64,000 nt of DNA from Schaedlerella arabinosiphila. Its GTDB lineage: Bacteria > Bacillota > Clostridia > Lachnospirales > Lachnospiraceae. Positions 9,238 through 17,985 of the stretch are shown piece after piece. The notes beneath the pieces were generated by a model. That model searched no databases, had not been told where the DNA came from, and saw nothing but the letters and a program-made list of their open reading frames with translations. The position numbers and the translations under genes are program-made. The DNA is taken from the NCBI RefSeq assembly GCF_003885045.1, contig NZ_RHJS01000002.1, positions 3,336,001 to 3,400,000 on the forward strand, in the 5' to 3' direction. Position 1 is the stretch's first letter; the number at the start of each line of letters is the position of its first letter.

Positions 9238-10262
9238 CTACTCCCCGGTAATAACCCTTCCATCCAGCGCGTTCACCAGATAATATATATTTTGCCAGTC
9301 CACGCCGTCTCTTCCCTCCGACACGGTAAAATACCAGACAGGTACAAGCCATGCGTTCTCCGGATTTTCGTAAGCAGGAATATAAGCATATCCCAGAACC
9401 GCATCTGTCACCGTGTAGCGGGACAATGTGGTATCACTGTCCGGCTGTTCATATGAGGAATACCGGTAGAACACCTGGTCCGCCAGTTTTTTCTGGAGCT
9501 TTTCAAATGAAAGCAGCTCCGTATTTTCCGTCACCGTCTTTGCCTCCTCCATCATTCCTTCCCACACAAACCCTTTGACGCCGCTTTCTGTCACTGTAAT
9601 GGTGATCGTTTCCACCGGGAAAGGCGGAGAATACATATCATCCGTCGTTTCCGAAACCGAACTGCTTCCTGCGCCTGATCTGCAAATCCTTCTGAAAATT
9701 TCACCTCCGCCTTTTCCGGTGTGCCGTTTGTCTCCGGAGCAATTTCCACCGCGGCCTCCATCCGCTGTCTTGTTTTTAATGGATTCACCCAGGAATAGCC
9801 GCTGCCGTAGAGCCCCTGTTTTTCATCCACTCTGGATATCACATTCCGAAACACCTGTTTTGTATATGGCTGAGGCACATACAATTCCTTTCCATCCGAA
9901 AAATAATCCACCAGCCTTTCCAGCTCCTCCTGCCCAAACACATGATTCCTCACTTCGATCACAGGCAGGTTTCCGATTTTCATTTTTCCAAATTCCAGAT
10001 CCGCGCTGATCGTCACCCTGTCCTCACCTTTCAGCTCTTCCATCTGCCAGTGCTCCGGAATATCCGTGTCCCGGATTTCCCCGCTTTCCAAAGGCCCCGC
10101 GATCACATCCTCACTCAGTCCTTCGGCCTTACTCACTACCGCACTCTCCTCCGGCGTTTTCCGGCAGCCTGTCATAAGAAATACGCTGAGCAGCAGCAAT
10201 GGCATGATTCTCCTAAATGATATCATTTTCCCAAATAGCCTGGTTTTCCCACAGCTTCTCAT
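9238..10262 (-). pseudogene. Broken lipoprotein gene with internal deletion and frameshift
   Basis: Start at 10262 (GGAGGG RBS). The frame begins as a lipoprotein (lipobox FLMTGC) and matches the 507-aa protein at 12074-13597 from its lipobox region through AEVKF to about residue 186. It then stops matching and soon terminates. A second frame beginning around 9675 resumes the match at SPPFPVETITITVTE and runs to LVPVWYF and the end at 9238. Relative to the paralogue about 180 residues (roughly 187-365) are missing and the two halves are out of frame. The deletion junction lies near 9655-9675. Each half might still be translated, but the full protein cannot be made. A sequencing error cannot explain the missing half-kilobase. 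Confidence 0.88.
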
Positions 10263-10285
10263 ACATCCACCCTCCCATTGTAACC

Positions 10286-11182
10286 TCACTCATCCACCTG
10301 CATAAACGAGAAATCATAATTCCGCATTTTTCTCCCCGCCAGAAGCACCAACACCACGATCAGAGCCAAAAAGATTCCCGCACTCACCTGCACCCTGGGC
10401 AGATAATCGTATCCGAAATTATGCATGGGAAACGTGGCGTGGTTCAAAGGCGACAGCCACCCGCACAGCACATTTGCCCGGTACGCCAGATTCCCTGTAA
10501 AATGAAACAGCCTCTGGAAAATCTGCGGGTTCAGGAGCAGTCCGTACAGATTCACCGCAAATGCCCCCAGCACGCCTGCCGCGCTTCCCGCGTACAGGTT
10601 CAAAGCCAGCATCAGCACCGCAATAAACAGGGAGTATAGCAGCATCAGCAAAAATACAACCGCGGCGCATTGGTACGGCGTGGAGATCTCCATGGTCTTG
10701 ATGGAAACCGGCACCGTAATCCCCTCTCCCCCTCCGTATCCCAGCATAGCCGCCGTCTCGCTCCATACATTTCCCAGAAAGGAAAAGGGCGCTCCCATGA
10801 TCCCCTGGACGGCCAGCAGAAAAAGATTGTAGACCGCCGTTGTGAGAACCACATAGATCACCTGCCCCGCCAGCCAGACGCTCCGCCTTGTCCGTACCAG
10901 CCAGTAGGGCGTCGCCTGGCTCACAAAAGGCATATCCGCAAACAGCAGCACCAGCAGAAGAGACGAGAGCATCACCGAAGCCGCGTCCCCATAGGTCCAG
11001 ATAAACGGCTCCAGGATCTGCAGCACCGTTTCATACCGCACCGCATGGGAAAGCACCTGGTCTGAGAGCATCAGGCAGAGCACCAGAGCCATAACAAATG
11101 TCATCGCGATCCGGGGGCTCTTCCTCCATTCGGCAAAGTTCTGCCCCGCAATCTGAAAAGCCTGTCTTATATCACGCATCAT
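10286..11182 (-). CDS. ABC-2-like membrane protein (permease B)
   Basis: 298-aa polytopic membrane protein, about six hydrophobic segments, unrelated in obvious sequence to permease A. Near the middle are an extracellular loop with GYGGGEGITVPV and a conserved-looking NxAxLNHATFPMHNFGYDYLP-type loop near the C-terminus. It overlaps the end of permease A (11172-12077) by 11 bases and is followed closely by the broken lipoprotein. It is presumably the second membrane subunit of the transporter encoded by this operon. Substrate unknown. Confidence 0.83.
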   Translation of the reverse strand: MMRDIRQAFQIAGQNFAEWRKSPRIAMTFVMALVLCLMLSDQVLSHAVRYETVLQILEPFIWTYGDAASVMLSSLLLVLLFADMPFVSQATPYWLVRTRRSVWLAGQVIYVVLTTAVYNLFLLAVQGIMGAPFSFLGNVWSETAAMLGYGGGEGITVPVSIKTMEISTPYQCAAVVFLLMLLYSLFIAVLMLALNLYAGSAAGVLGAFAVNLYGLLLNPQIFQRLFHFTGNLAYRANVLCGWLSPLNHATFPMHNFGYDYLPRVQVSAGIFLALIVVLVLLAGRKMRNYDFSFMQVDE

Positions 11183-12077
11183 CCAACCTCCTTTTCAATG
11201 CCCGGATAAACAGAAAGCCGGTCAGGGCGCAGAGCGCCAGCAGGATCAATATGCAGATCAGGTCGTTGAAATAGACCGGCGCCATCCAGTATCTGGGATT
11301 CAGAAATAAAAACCTGCGGAAGTATCTCTCCTGAAATACGCTCAGCACGTAATACAGGACAAACGGCACTGCATACGCCAGATACCGGCTGCGGGTCACA
11401 ATTGCGGCAAATCCGCCTGCCATCGCCCACAAGGCCCCGTTTAAAAACCCTCTCGGGAAGCTCACAAGTACCTGCAGCAGTACCGTTGAAAATGCCGGCC
11501 CTCCCCCGCCCAATACCGGGATATCCCCGAAAACAAGGACGCTGATCCCCAGCATCAGCAGCATGGAGACGCTGAGCATCAGCCCGCCGGAGAGGATCAG
11601 CCCTGCTGCCTTCCCCGCAAGGTATTGTTTTTTCCCCGTCCGCACGCAGCTAAACAGGGCAAATCTGCTGTGAAGCTCCTGCTCCGCCTCCCCGCCTGCC
11701 GCAAATGTAACAGCGATGGGAACAAAGAGAAGCGTATGTTCTCCGCCGGAGCAAAAGGAATACGCCAGAAACCACCCCGGCCCTTCCCTGGAACCGCCTG
11801 AATCCAGCAGGAACTGCAGGTGTGTCTGTTCCGACACCAGCGCGGCAGCCAGAATCAGCAGCACCCCCGCCCAAAAACGCAGGTTCAGGATATGGTTTTT
11901 CAATTCAGCCTTTAACATATACCACATCCCCTTCTTGTCCGACCGTTCCATGTTCCTGCTTAGTTGCTCCATTTTCCTGTCCGGCCGTTCCATGTTCCTG
12001 CTTCGCTTCTCCATTATGCTGTCCGGCCGTTCCATATCCCTGCTCAGTTGCTCCATTTTCCCGTCCGATAGTTTCAT
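11172..12077 (-). CDS. ABC-2-like membrane protein (permease A) with repeated N-terminus
   Basis: 301-aa membrane protein. Residues 8-49 are three tandem 14-residue repeats (MEQLSRDMERPDSI and two variants), highly charged and encoded by a 42-bp tandem repeat. The membrane part starts near MWYMLKAEL and aligns with permease A' (8422-9231), which has no such extension. ATG 12077 overlaps the stop of the upstream lipoprotein (12074) as ATGA, so translation through the repeats is supported by coupling. Starts at internal methionines near residue 51 remain possible. Six or so transmembrane segments, no catalytic motifs. Confidence 0.85.
   Translation of the reverse strand: MKLSDGKMEQLSRDMERPDSIMEKRSRNMERPDRKMEQLSRNMERSDKKGMWYMLKAELKNHILNLRFWAGVLLILAAALVSEQTHLQFLLDSGGSREGPGWFLAYSFCSGGEHTLLFVPIAVTFAAGGEAEQELHSRFALFSCVRTGKKQYLAGKAAGLILSGGLMLSVSMLLMLGISVLVFGDIPVLGGGGPAFSTVLLQVLVSFPRGFLNGALWAMAGGFAAIVTRSRYLAYAVPFVLYYVLSVFQERYFRRFLFLNPRYWMAPVYFNDLICILILLALCALTGFLFIRALKRRLDDA
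11931..12056 (-). repeat. Three 42-bp in-frame tandem repeats
   Basis: Units 12056-12015, 12014-11973 and 11972-11931, each encoding MExxSRxMERxDxx. The period is exactly 42 bp with several substitutions between units, so it is a coding minisatellite that can change length without frameshift. It lies just inside the 5' end of the permease A gene. Confidence 0.9.
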
Positions 12078-13597
12078 TCTGCAATGGCACCTCCATCCAT
12101 CCCGTTGATTGTAACCTGAAAGCCTGCAAAGTCCCGGATGTCCCCATCCAGTCCCGAGCCCTCCATCACCTCGAAGTTCCAGGCCGGAACCAGCCAGGCA
12201 TTCTCCGGCTTATCAAAGGCAGTCACATAAGTGTACCTCAGCTTAGCAGAGGTCACCTGGAATCGGAAATTGGTTTTATCTTCTTCCGGCTGTCCCTTGC
12301 CCAGGTAGTAATAATAGATCTGCTCAAACAGCCGTTCCTGTATGCTGTCAAATGGAAGCAGCTTCACATGTTCCGCGATGACCGCCTCCTCCTCACACAT
12401 TCCCGTCCAGGAAAACGCTTTCACCCCTTCCTCCGTGACCGTAATCGACACGGTTTCTACCGGGAAGGGAGAGGTATAACTGTCCGCGGCCTCCTCTGCG
12501 GCTGACCCGCCGGCCCGTTCCGCGGAAATCCCTCCGTATGCGCGGGTAAACACATACCGATATGCGGCCCTCGCCTCCTCCGGTTTTGCCTGCCAGAAAA
12601 AATCCCCCGGCTCTGCGTATCTCACATCCGGCATTTCCTCCTCCGGAAACCATAGTGTCCGGTCTGCCGACAGAAGCTCCATCTCCGGCACACCCAGGTC
12701 TTTCATGACCTGTTCCGCCTGTTTCTGCCCCTCTTCCGCGGAAAATGTCTCCTGCTCCAGGGCATCCTGGTATTGCCCCAGCAAATCCCGAAACTGCTCC
12801 TGATATCCGCTGGTATCCGTAATAAACTCATTCATTGCCGCATACCGCTGGATTTCTTCCAGATCATAACGGTCTGTTCCGGTTATCCAGGTAAACCTGC
12901 TGCAGTTGGCGATCTTTGGATCATAACATTCCGCCTCGATATGCGACAGCCTGCCCTTCCCCACATCCGCCGCAAAAAAAGCTTCCGCATCCGGAATCTG
13001 CTCCTTCTCCACGCCCAGCTTATAAGCCCAGCTATTGGCCGCCTCCCCGGCCGCGTCCGCTGTTTTCTTCTGAAATTTCACTTCCGCCGTTTCATCCCGG
13101 CCAGGTTTCTCCGGCGCAAGACGGACAGCCTCCTCCAAACTGCTCTTCTTTTCAAGAAATGACCCCAGTACAGGGTTTGCGTAGACCCCTTCCTTTTGGT
13201 CAATCCGATCCTTCACATTCTGGAACACCTCCTTTGTATCAGCCTGGGGCACATAAAGCTCCTCCCCATTTGCAAAATACGCCGTAAACCTTTCCAGTTC
13301 CTTCTGGGTCATCGAATGGTTTTTCATTTCCACTACTGGCAAATTTTCCGTTTCCAGCTTTCCCATCTCCAGATCCGCCAGAATCGTTACCCTGTCATTG
13401 CTCTTCTTCTCCGACACGCTCCAGTGCCCCGGCAGATCAACCTCCTGCAGTTCCCCCGGCTCCAGAGGTTCGGCCATAAGCTCCTCACTCAGGCCCTCCG
13501 CTTTACTGGCCACCGAACTTTGATCCGGCGTCGCCTGACAGCCGGAAAAAAGAAGGATACCTGCTGTGAACATGGTAACTATTTTTGCTGTTTTCAT
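12074..13597 (-). CDS. Lipoprotein related to the DUF6034-like family, first gene of ABC operon
   Basis: 507-aa lipoprotein; lipobox LFSGC with Cys20. It shares family features with the lipoproteins at 2333-5600: a Q-x-M-x-x-LG helix (AEQVMKDLGV), YRYVFTRAYGG against YQIIYTRDLRG, an ETVSITVTEEGVK strand against VEFYVNQEGLQ, and a C-terminal LVPAWNF ... INGMDGGAI against LLVPVWDF ... INAADGTVI. It heads the - strand operon behind a good promoter (13635-13663) and overlaps permease A by ATGA. It is probably the extracytoplasmic partner of the ABC exporter/sensor. Ligand unknown. Confidence 0.85.
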   Translation of the reverse strand: MKTAKIVTMFTAGILLFSGCQATPDQSSVASKAEGLSEELMAEPLEPGELQEVDLPGHWSVSEKKSNDRVTILADLEMGKLETENLPVVEMKNHSMTQKELERFTAYFANGEELYVPQADTKEVFQNVKDRIDQKEGVYANPVLGSFLEKKSSLEEAVRLAPEKPGRDETAEVKFQKKTADAAGEAANSWAYKLGVEKEQIPDAEAFFAADVGKGRLSHIEAECYDPKIANCSRFTWITGTDRYDLEEIQRYAAMNEFITDTSGYQEQFRDLLGQYQDALEQETFSAEEGQKQAEQVMKDLGVPEMELLSADRTLWFPEEEMPDVRYAEPGDFFWQAKPEEARAAYRYVFTRAYGGISAERAGGSAAEEAADSYTSPFPVETVSITVTEEGVKAFSWTGMCEEEAVIAEHVKLLPFDSIQERLFEQIYYYYLGKGQPEEDKTNFRFQVTSAKLRYTYVTAFDKPENAWLVPAWNFEVMEGSGLDGDIRDFAGFQVTINGMDGGAIAE

Positions 13598-13634
13598 AAA
13601 TTCAGCCTTCCTTTCTCAAGCTTTATGCAGTGAT

Positions 13635-13663
13635 TTTAAAGTATATAGCAGGTATACAGTCAA
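13635..13663 (-). promoter_or_regulatory. Sigma-A promoter of the lipoprotein/ABC operon
   Basis: On the - strand: -35 TTGACT (13663-13658), 17-bp spacer, -10 TTTAAA (13640-13635), 38 bases before the lipoprotein ATG. An alternative -10 TATACT sits inside the spacer but is too close to this -35. Confidence 0.7.
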
Positions 13664-13791
13664 GTAATTCCTTAAAAAAACCGGTGAATCATAGTAGAAT
13701 TTTCCTTTTTATCATGATAAGATGTAACTGTTCAGAAGGGTAGTCCGAAGATGATCCGCCGCACAGAAGTCGGCAGAGGAGGAGTGTTACA

Positions 13792-15399
13792 GTGGGAAAG
13801 ATATTTAATGTGACGGGACCATGCATCCCTCAAAAGCATTATATGGCAGACATAACAGAATGCATCCGGCAGATACGAAAGATGATAGACGCCGGAGCGT
13901 ATTTCACAATAAACCGCGCCCGCCAGTATGGAAAAACGACTACGCTGGCGGCATTGGATAAAGCACTGGAAGAGGATTATCTTGTGATCTGGCTTGATTT
14001 TCAATCGCTCGGAAGCGCATCTTATCAGAATGAAAACACATTTTCTCTGGCGTTTCTGCAAGTGTTTATCAGAGAGTTAAAGCGTCGTCATGGGAACGAA
14101 ATGCCGGGTATAAGGGAACTGACTGCAAAACTGCAGGAAATCTTAAATGAAAAAGATCCGGCTTTTGACCTTATGAAGCTGTTCGAGCAGCTGCTGGAGG
14201 TCTGCGGCAATAGTGCCAGGCCGGTTGTTTTGATGATTGATGAAGTGGACAGCGCATCGAATAATCAGGTATTTCTTGATTTTCTTGCACAACTGCGCAA
14301 TTACTATCTGGAGAGAGACACAAAAGGAACTGCGGCTTTCCAGTCTGTGATCCTTGCCGGAGTACATGACATTAAAAATTTAAAAAGAAAAATACGGCCG
14401 GAAGAGGACCATAAAATAAACAGTCCCTGGAATATTGCGGCCGATTTTGAGGTGGACATGAGTTTATCCAGAGACGGGATCGAAGGGATGCTCACAGAAT
14501 ATGAATCGGACCATCAAACAGGCATGAACCCTTCTAAAATGGCTGGGCTTCTGCATGATTATACATCCGGATACCCCTATCTGGTATCCCGGCTCTGCAA
14601 GCTGATGGACGAAAAAATCGACGCCCGGGATGAACACACAAAGAAAAGCGCCTGGACCAGGGAAGGTTTTCTGGAGGCAGTGCGCATACTTCTGATGGAA
14701 ACCAATACGCTGTTTGATTCCCTGATCGGCAAGCTGGCTGATTATCCGGAACTGGAGCAGATGCTGAAAGAACTCCTTTTCTTTGGAAAACCCATCACAT
14801 ACAACCCGACCAACCAGGTAATCGGCCTTGCGGTCATGTTTGGATTCGTAAAAAATGCGGCCGGAAAAGTGATACCGGAAAACCGCATTTTTGATACTTT
14901 GCTTTATAATTATTTTCTTTCTCTGGATGAAATGAAATCTTTGGATATATATACGGCATCATTACTGGATAAAAATATATTTATCCATGAAGGCCATTTG
15001 AATATGAAAAAGATTCTGGAGAAATTTGTTTTGCATTTTCATGATTTATATGGAAACAGAAAGGAAACTTTTTTGGAAGAAGAGGGCAGACGGTATTTTC
15101 TCCTTTATCTTCGCCCCATTATCAACGGAATAGGAAATTATTATATAGAAGCCCGTACCCGCAGTCTGGGAAGAACAGATATTATCGTAGATTATCGCGG
15201 CAAACAATATGTGATTGAAACAAAAATATGGCGTGGAAACGAATATAATTCCCGTGGAGAAAATCAAATTATAGATTATCTGGATGACTATAACCTGCAA
15301 ACCGGATATATGCTCAGTTTTAACTTTAATCAGAAAAAACAGATCGGCGTTCAGGAAATCGTAATCAACGGCAAACGCCTTATCGAGGCTGTCGTATAA
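13792..15399 (+). CDS. AAA-like ATPase with C-terminal PD-(D/E)XK domain
   Basis: 535 aa, GTG start preceded by AGAGGAGGAG. The N-terminal AAA-like domain has a P-loop-type ARQYGKTTTL (about 43-52) and Walker B VVLMIDEVD (about 142-150). The C-terminal region has the nuclease-fold signature D463 ... E476-x-K478 (GRTDIIVDY...VIETK). This is the AAA-ATPase-like/PDDEXK_9 family, common in Clostridia and Bacteroidetes and without an established function. It stands alone between a divergent operon and the NAD operon, so it may be a selfish or defence-type single gene (inference). Confidence 0.85.
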   Translation: MGKIFNVTGPCIPQKHYMADITECIRQIRKMIDAGAYFTINRARQYGKTTTLAALDKALEEDYLVIWLDFQSLGSASYQNENTFSLAFLQVFIRELKRRHGNEMPGIRELTAKLQEILNEKDPAFDLMKLFEQLLEVCGNSARPVVLMIDEVDSASNNQVFLDFLAQLRNYYLERDTKGTAAFQSVILAGVHDIKNLKRKIRPEEDHKINSPWNIAADFEVDMSLSRDGIEGMLTEYESDHQTGMNPSKMAGLLHDYTSGYPYLVSRLCKLMDEKIDARDEHTKKSAWTREGFLEAVRILLMETNTLFDSLIGKLADYPELEQMLKELLFFGKPITYNPTNQVIGLAVMFGFVKNAAGKVIPENRIFDTLLYNYFLSLDEMKSLDIYTASLLDKNIFIHEGHLNMKKILEKFVLHFHDLYGNRKETFLEEEGRRYFLLYLRPIINGIGNYYIEARTRSLGRTDIIVDYRGKQYVIETKIWRGNEYNSRGENQIIDYLDDYNLQTGYMLSFNFNQKKQIGVQEIVINGKRLIEAVV

Positions 15400-15474
15400 T
15401 GTAAACACTTAGCAAGTTTTTTTGAATTAGAAAGAACATGTGCCGAGACACTTAACGAAATTTCTCACCAGCTT

Positions 15475-15518
15475 AGCGGTTTCATGCATCCGGCAAAGCC
15501 TAGATGCATGAAACCGCT
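15475..15518. repeat. Perfect 16-bp inverted repeat
   Basis: AGCGGTTTCATGCATC (15475-15490) and its exact reverse complement (15503-15518) separated by 12 bases. It is not followed by a T-run on either strand, so it is not a standard terminator. It lies downstream of the AAA/PD-(D/E)XK gene, next to a degenerate copy of the dispersed 43-bp repeat. Confidence 0.85.
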
Positions 15519-15537
15519 GCAAAAAATACGCATTCCC

Positions 15538-15582
15538 GTATACAAAAAGACGTGCCATCTGCAGCTTTTCTGCATCCATTGT
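15538..15582. repeat. Degenerate copy of dispersed 43-bp palindromic repeat
   Basis: GTATACAAAAAGACGTGCC followed by a CAGCTTTTCTGCAT block resembles the repeats at 25829, 29801, 29844 and 43094, but the first stem arm is eroded. Assigned by similarity only. Confidence 0.5.
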
Positions 15583-15584
15583 TC

Positions 15585-15612
15585 AAAAAAAGAAGCGCAC
15601 ATTACGCTTCTT
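15585..15612 (-). terminator. Terminator overlapping the yitT-like stop codon
   Basis: On the - strand: stem AAGAAGCG (15612-15605)/CGCTTCTT (15597-15590), loop containing the end of the stop codon, then a run of T. It ends the nad-niaR-yitT transcript. Confidence 0.85.
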
Positions 15613-16456
15613 TAAATCCTTCCCCCACCACTTCATTGGATTCCATAATCACAATAAAGCACTTCGGATCGACTTCCTTTACCATTTTCCGAATGGAATA
15701 CATCTGTTTATTGTTGCAGGCGCACATCACCACTTCTTTCTTCGCCCCGGTATAGCTTCCCTTCCCGGTCAGGATTGTGGCGCCGCGGCCGATATATTCA
15801 TCAATCTTGCTGGCAACCTCCTGCCCTTTATCCGTCACGATCAGGGTCATCTTGCCGGAATCGATACCGTACATGATCTTATCAATTACCACCGTCAGCA
15901 GATAGGAAATGATCAGTCCGTAGATGGTCGCATCCACATCCTGGAAAATCACCCCGCCCAGCAGCACGATGGCGCAGTCCAGCACAAACACGATCCGCCC
16001 CAGGGAGATATGCGGCTTCTTAACCCGAATCGCCATGGACACAAAATCCATTCCCCCGGTGGAGGAGCTGTTCATAAAAATCAAAGCATAACCCAGCCCC
16101 GAAAAAATGCCGGTGCAGATCGCCGCCAGCATCCGGTCCCCGGAATACACCGGAAACAGCGGTACAACATAGTCTGTGATCAGAGAGGTAATGATGACCG
16201 AACGAACCGAACGCACAAAAAACTCCCGTCCCAGCGTCCGATAGCACCCTATCGCAATCGGCGCATTGAGAAGGATGGTCGCAAATCCGATGGGCACTCC
16301 CCACAGCCGGAACATGATCAGCGCGATACCTGACACGCCCGCCAGCGGAAATTCCGCATTTGCTGCAAAATTATAGATCCCGGCCCCGATCAAAATCCCG
16401 CCGAATATATCAATAAAAAGGTCATACCACAGCCTTTTCCAATCCAGTTTTATCAT
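15602..16456 (-). CDS. YitT family membrane protein (DUF161/DUF2179)
   Basis: 284 aa. The N-terminal half has five or six hydrophobic helices of the YitT_membrane type. The C-terminal DUF2179 domain (about 220-278) has GRGATILTGKGSYTG and ends in MYSIRKMVKEVDPKCFIVI. These proteins are widespread in Firmicutes and their transport role is unsettled. It is 56 bases behind niaR and shares its terminator, so it may be co-expressed with NAD synthesis. A link to a nicotinate-related substrate would be inference. Confidence 0.9.
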   Translation of the reverse strand: MIKLDWKRLWYDLFIDIFGGILIGAGIYNFAANAEFPLAGVSGIALIMFRLWGVPIGFATILLNAPIAIGCYRTLGREFFVRSVRSVIITSLITDYVVPLFPVYSGDRMLAAICTGIFSGLGYALIFMNSSSTGGMDFVSMAIRVKKPHISLGRIVFVLDCAIVLLGGVIFQDVDATIYGLIISYLLTVVIDKIMYGIDSGKMTLIVTDKGQEVASKIDEYIGRGATILTGKGSYTGAKKEVVMCACNNKQMYSIRKMVKEVDPKCFIVIMESNEVVGEGFKEA

Positions 16457-16512
16457 ATCCTCTTTTCCTCTCCAGGAGCTTTTCTATATAGCATTCGCAG
16501 ATCCGCTTATTT

Positions 16513-17031
16513 TTATCCCCGCGTTTCCACCAGAAATTCCTTTTCCCGCAGTGTTTCTTCGATCATGTCCAGTGTTTTTTCACAGTCCGCCTCCACCATG
16601 TGGTAATGATAATCCGATGTAATATTTTTCAGCGGACTGGATTTCCCGCTTTGGATTCCCTGCAGAAATTCCATCACATTTCTCCGGGAGCGGATTCCAA
16701 GCTCTGCCTTCATCCGCCCGTATACCCGGTGGTTGACGATCACATTGACCACGCAGCCCCCCAGATCCACGATGGAGCACAGCTCCTCCTCCATCCGCTC
16801 ATCCGTGTGCCGCACCTTAAACGTCCGGTTCACCGTATGGGGAGCATTCAGAATATATCCGCGGTGTGTAGATATAATATCATATCCTGCTGCCCGAATC
16901 AACGCAATATCCTGCACAATCACCTGCCGGCTCACCTCGCAGCATTCCGCCAGCGCGCTGCCGGAGACCGGAGTCTTGCTTGACCTGATTCTTTCTATGA
17001 TTTTATCTCTGCGCTCTGTTCCCGTCATCAT
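16513..17031 (-). CDS. niaR: NiaR-type NAD biosynthesis repressor (HTH_11 + 3H domain)
   Basis: 172 aa from the ATG at 17031, chosen because GGGAGA precedes it; an in-frame ATG at 17079 overlaps nadC. N-terminal winged helix (RRDKIIERIRSS ... SGSALAECCEVSRQVIVQDI). The C-terminal 3H domain has conserved histidines in RHTDERMEEEL, NHRVYG and YHYHMVEADC that bind metal and nicotinate in this family. Known role: nicotinic-acid-responsive repression of nad genes. It sits in the operon it is expected to control. A candidate operator overlaps the nadA -35 box. Confidence 0.92.
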   Translation of the reverse strand: MMTGTERRDKIIERIRSSKTPVSGSALAECCEVSRQVIVQDIALIRAAGYDIISTHRGYILNAPHTVNRTFKVRHTDERMEEELCSIVDLGGCVVNVIVNHRVYGRMKAELGIRSRRNVMEFLQGIQSGKSSPLKNITSDYHYHMVEADCEKTLDMIEETLREKEFLVETRG

Positions 17032-17068
17032 ACCTGTTTCTCCCTTTCCCGCTCCCGATTTCTTTACA

Positions 17069-17920
17069 CTATATAGCATGCAGGTTTTTCAGCGAAATGT
17101 CAAGTATCGGAGCGGAATGTGTCAGCGCGCCGCTGGAAATATAATCCACCCCCAGGGACGTCAGCCGCCCGATATTCTCTTTCGTCACATTTCCGGAACA
17201 TTCCGTCTCTGCCCTGCCGTCGATGATGCGGATTGCCTCCCGCATTTCCTCCGCGGACATGTTGTCCAGCATGATAATGTCTGCCCCGGCTTCCACCGCT
17301 TCCTTCACCATATCCAGATTTTCCACTTCCACCTCGATCTTCCGTACAAAAGGCGCGTACTCCTTTGCCATCTGAACCGCTTTTGTCACGCTTCCCGCCG
17401 CCCCGATGTGGTTGTCCTTAAGGAGCACCCCGTCGGACAGGTTGTACCTGTGATTATAGCCGCCTCCCACCCGAACCGCGTACTTCTCGAATATCCGCAT
17501 ATTGGGCGTCGTTTTTCTCGTATCCAGAAGCTTCGTCCTGCTGCCCGACAGGAGATCCGCGACTGATCGCGTATAACTCGCAATGCCGCTCATCCGCTGC
17601 AGGTAATTCAGCGCCACACGTTCACCGGAGAGCAGGACACGGATGTCGCCGGTCACCTTTCCCAGCAGTTCCCCGGCTTTCACCACATCTCCGTCCTTGC
17701 AGAAAAACTCCGCCTTCGTCTCCCCATCCAGCAACTGAAAAACCCGTTCAAACACCTGCAGCCCGGCAATGACTCCGTCCTGCTTGCAGATCAGCTCCAC
17801 TTCCCCTTCCACGGCCTCCTTCATCACCGAGTTGGTGGTCACATCCTCACTGGAAATATCCTCCCGCAAAGCCTCCATAATCAAATGATCCATCTGCAAT
17901 GTTTCTGTAATTTTATTCAT
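17069..17920 (-). CDS. nadC: Nicotinate-nucleotide diphosphorylase (carboxylating), quinolinate phosphoribosyltransferase
   Basis: 283 aa. Converts quinolinate and PRPP to nicotinate mononucleotide, CO2 and PPi. Start at 17920 (MNKITET) because GAGGAG lies 7 bases before it. Family motifs: EDISSEDVTTNS near the N-terminus, LNYLQRMSGIAS, DTRKTTPNMRIFEKYAVRVGGG-type phosphate-binding segment, DNHIG, and LDNMSAEEMREAI near the end. Third gene of the nadABC operon. Confidence 0.96.
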   Translation of the reverse strand: MNKITETLQMDHLIMEALREDISSEDVTTNSVMKEAVEGEVELICKQDGVIAGLQVFERVFQLLDGETKAEFFCKDGDVVKAGELLGKVTGDIRVLLSGERVALNYLQRMSGIASYTRSVADLLSGSRTKLLDTRKTTPNMRIFEKYAVRVGGGYNHRYNLSDGVLLKDNHIGAAGSVTKAVQMAKEYAPFVRKIEVEVENLDMVKEAVEAGADIIMLDNMSAEEMREAIRIIDGRAETECSGNVTKENIGRLTSLGVDYISSGALTHSAPILDISLKNLHAI

Positions 17921-17985
17921 CTTTTTTCTCCTCACTTCATTTATTCTATATCATCCAAACCGTCCCTGCGACGGCACTTCATTCC

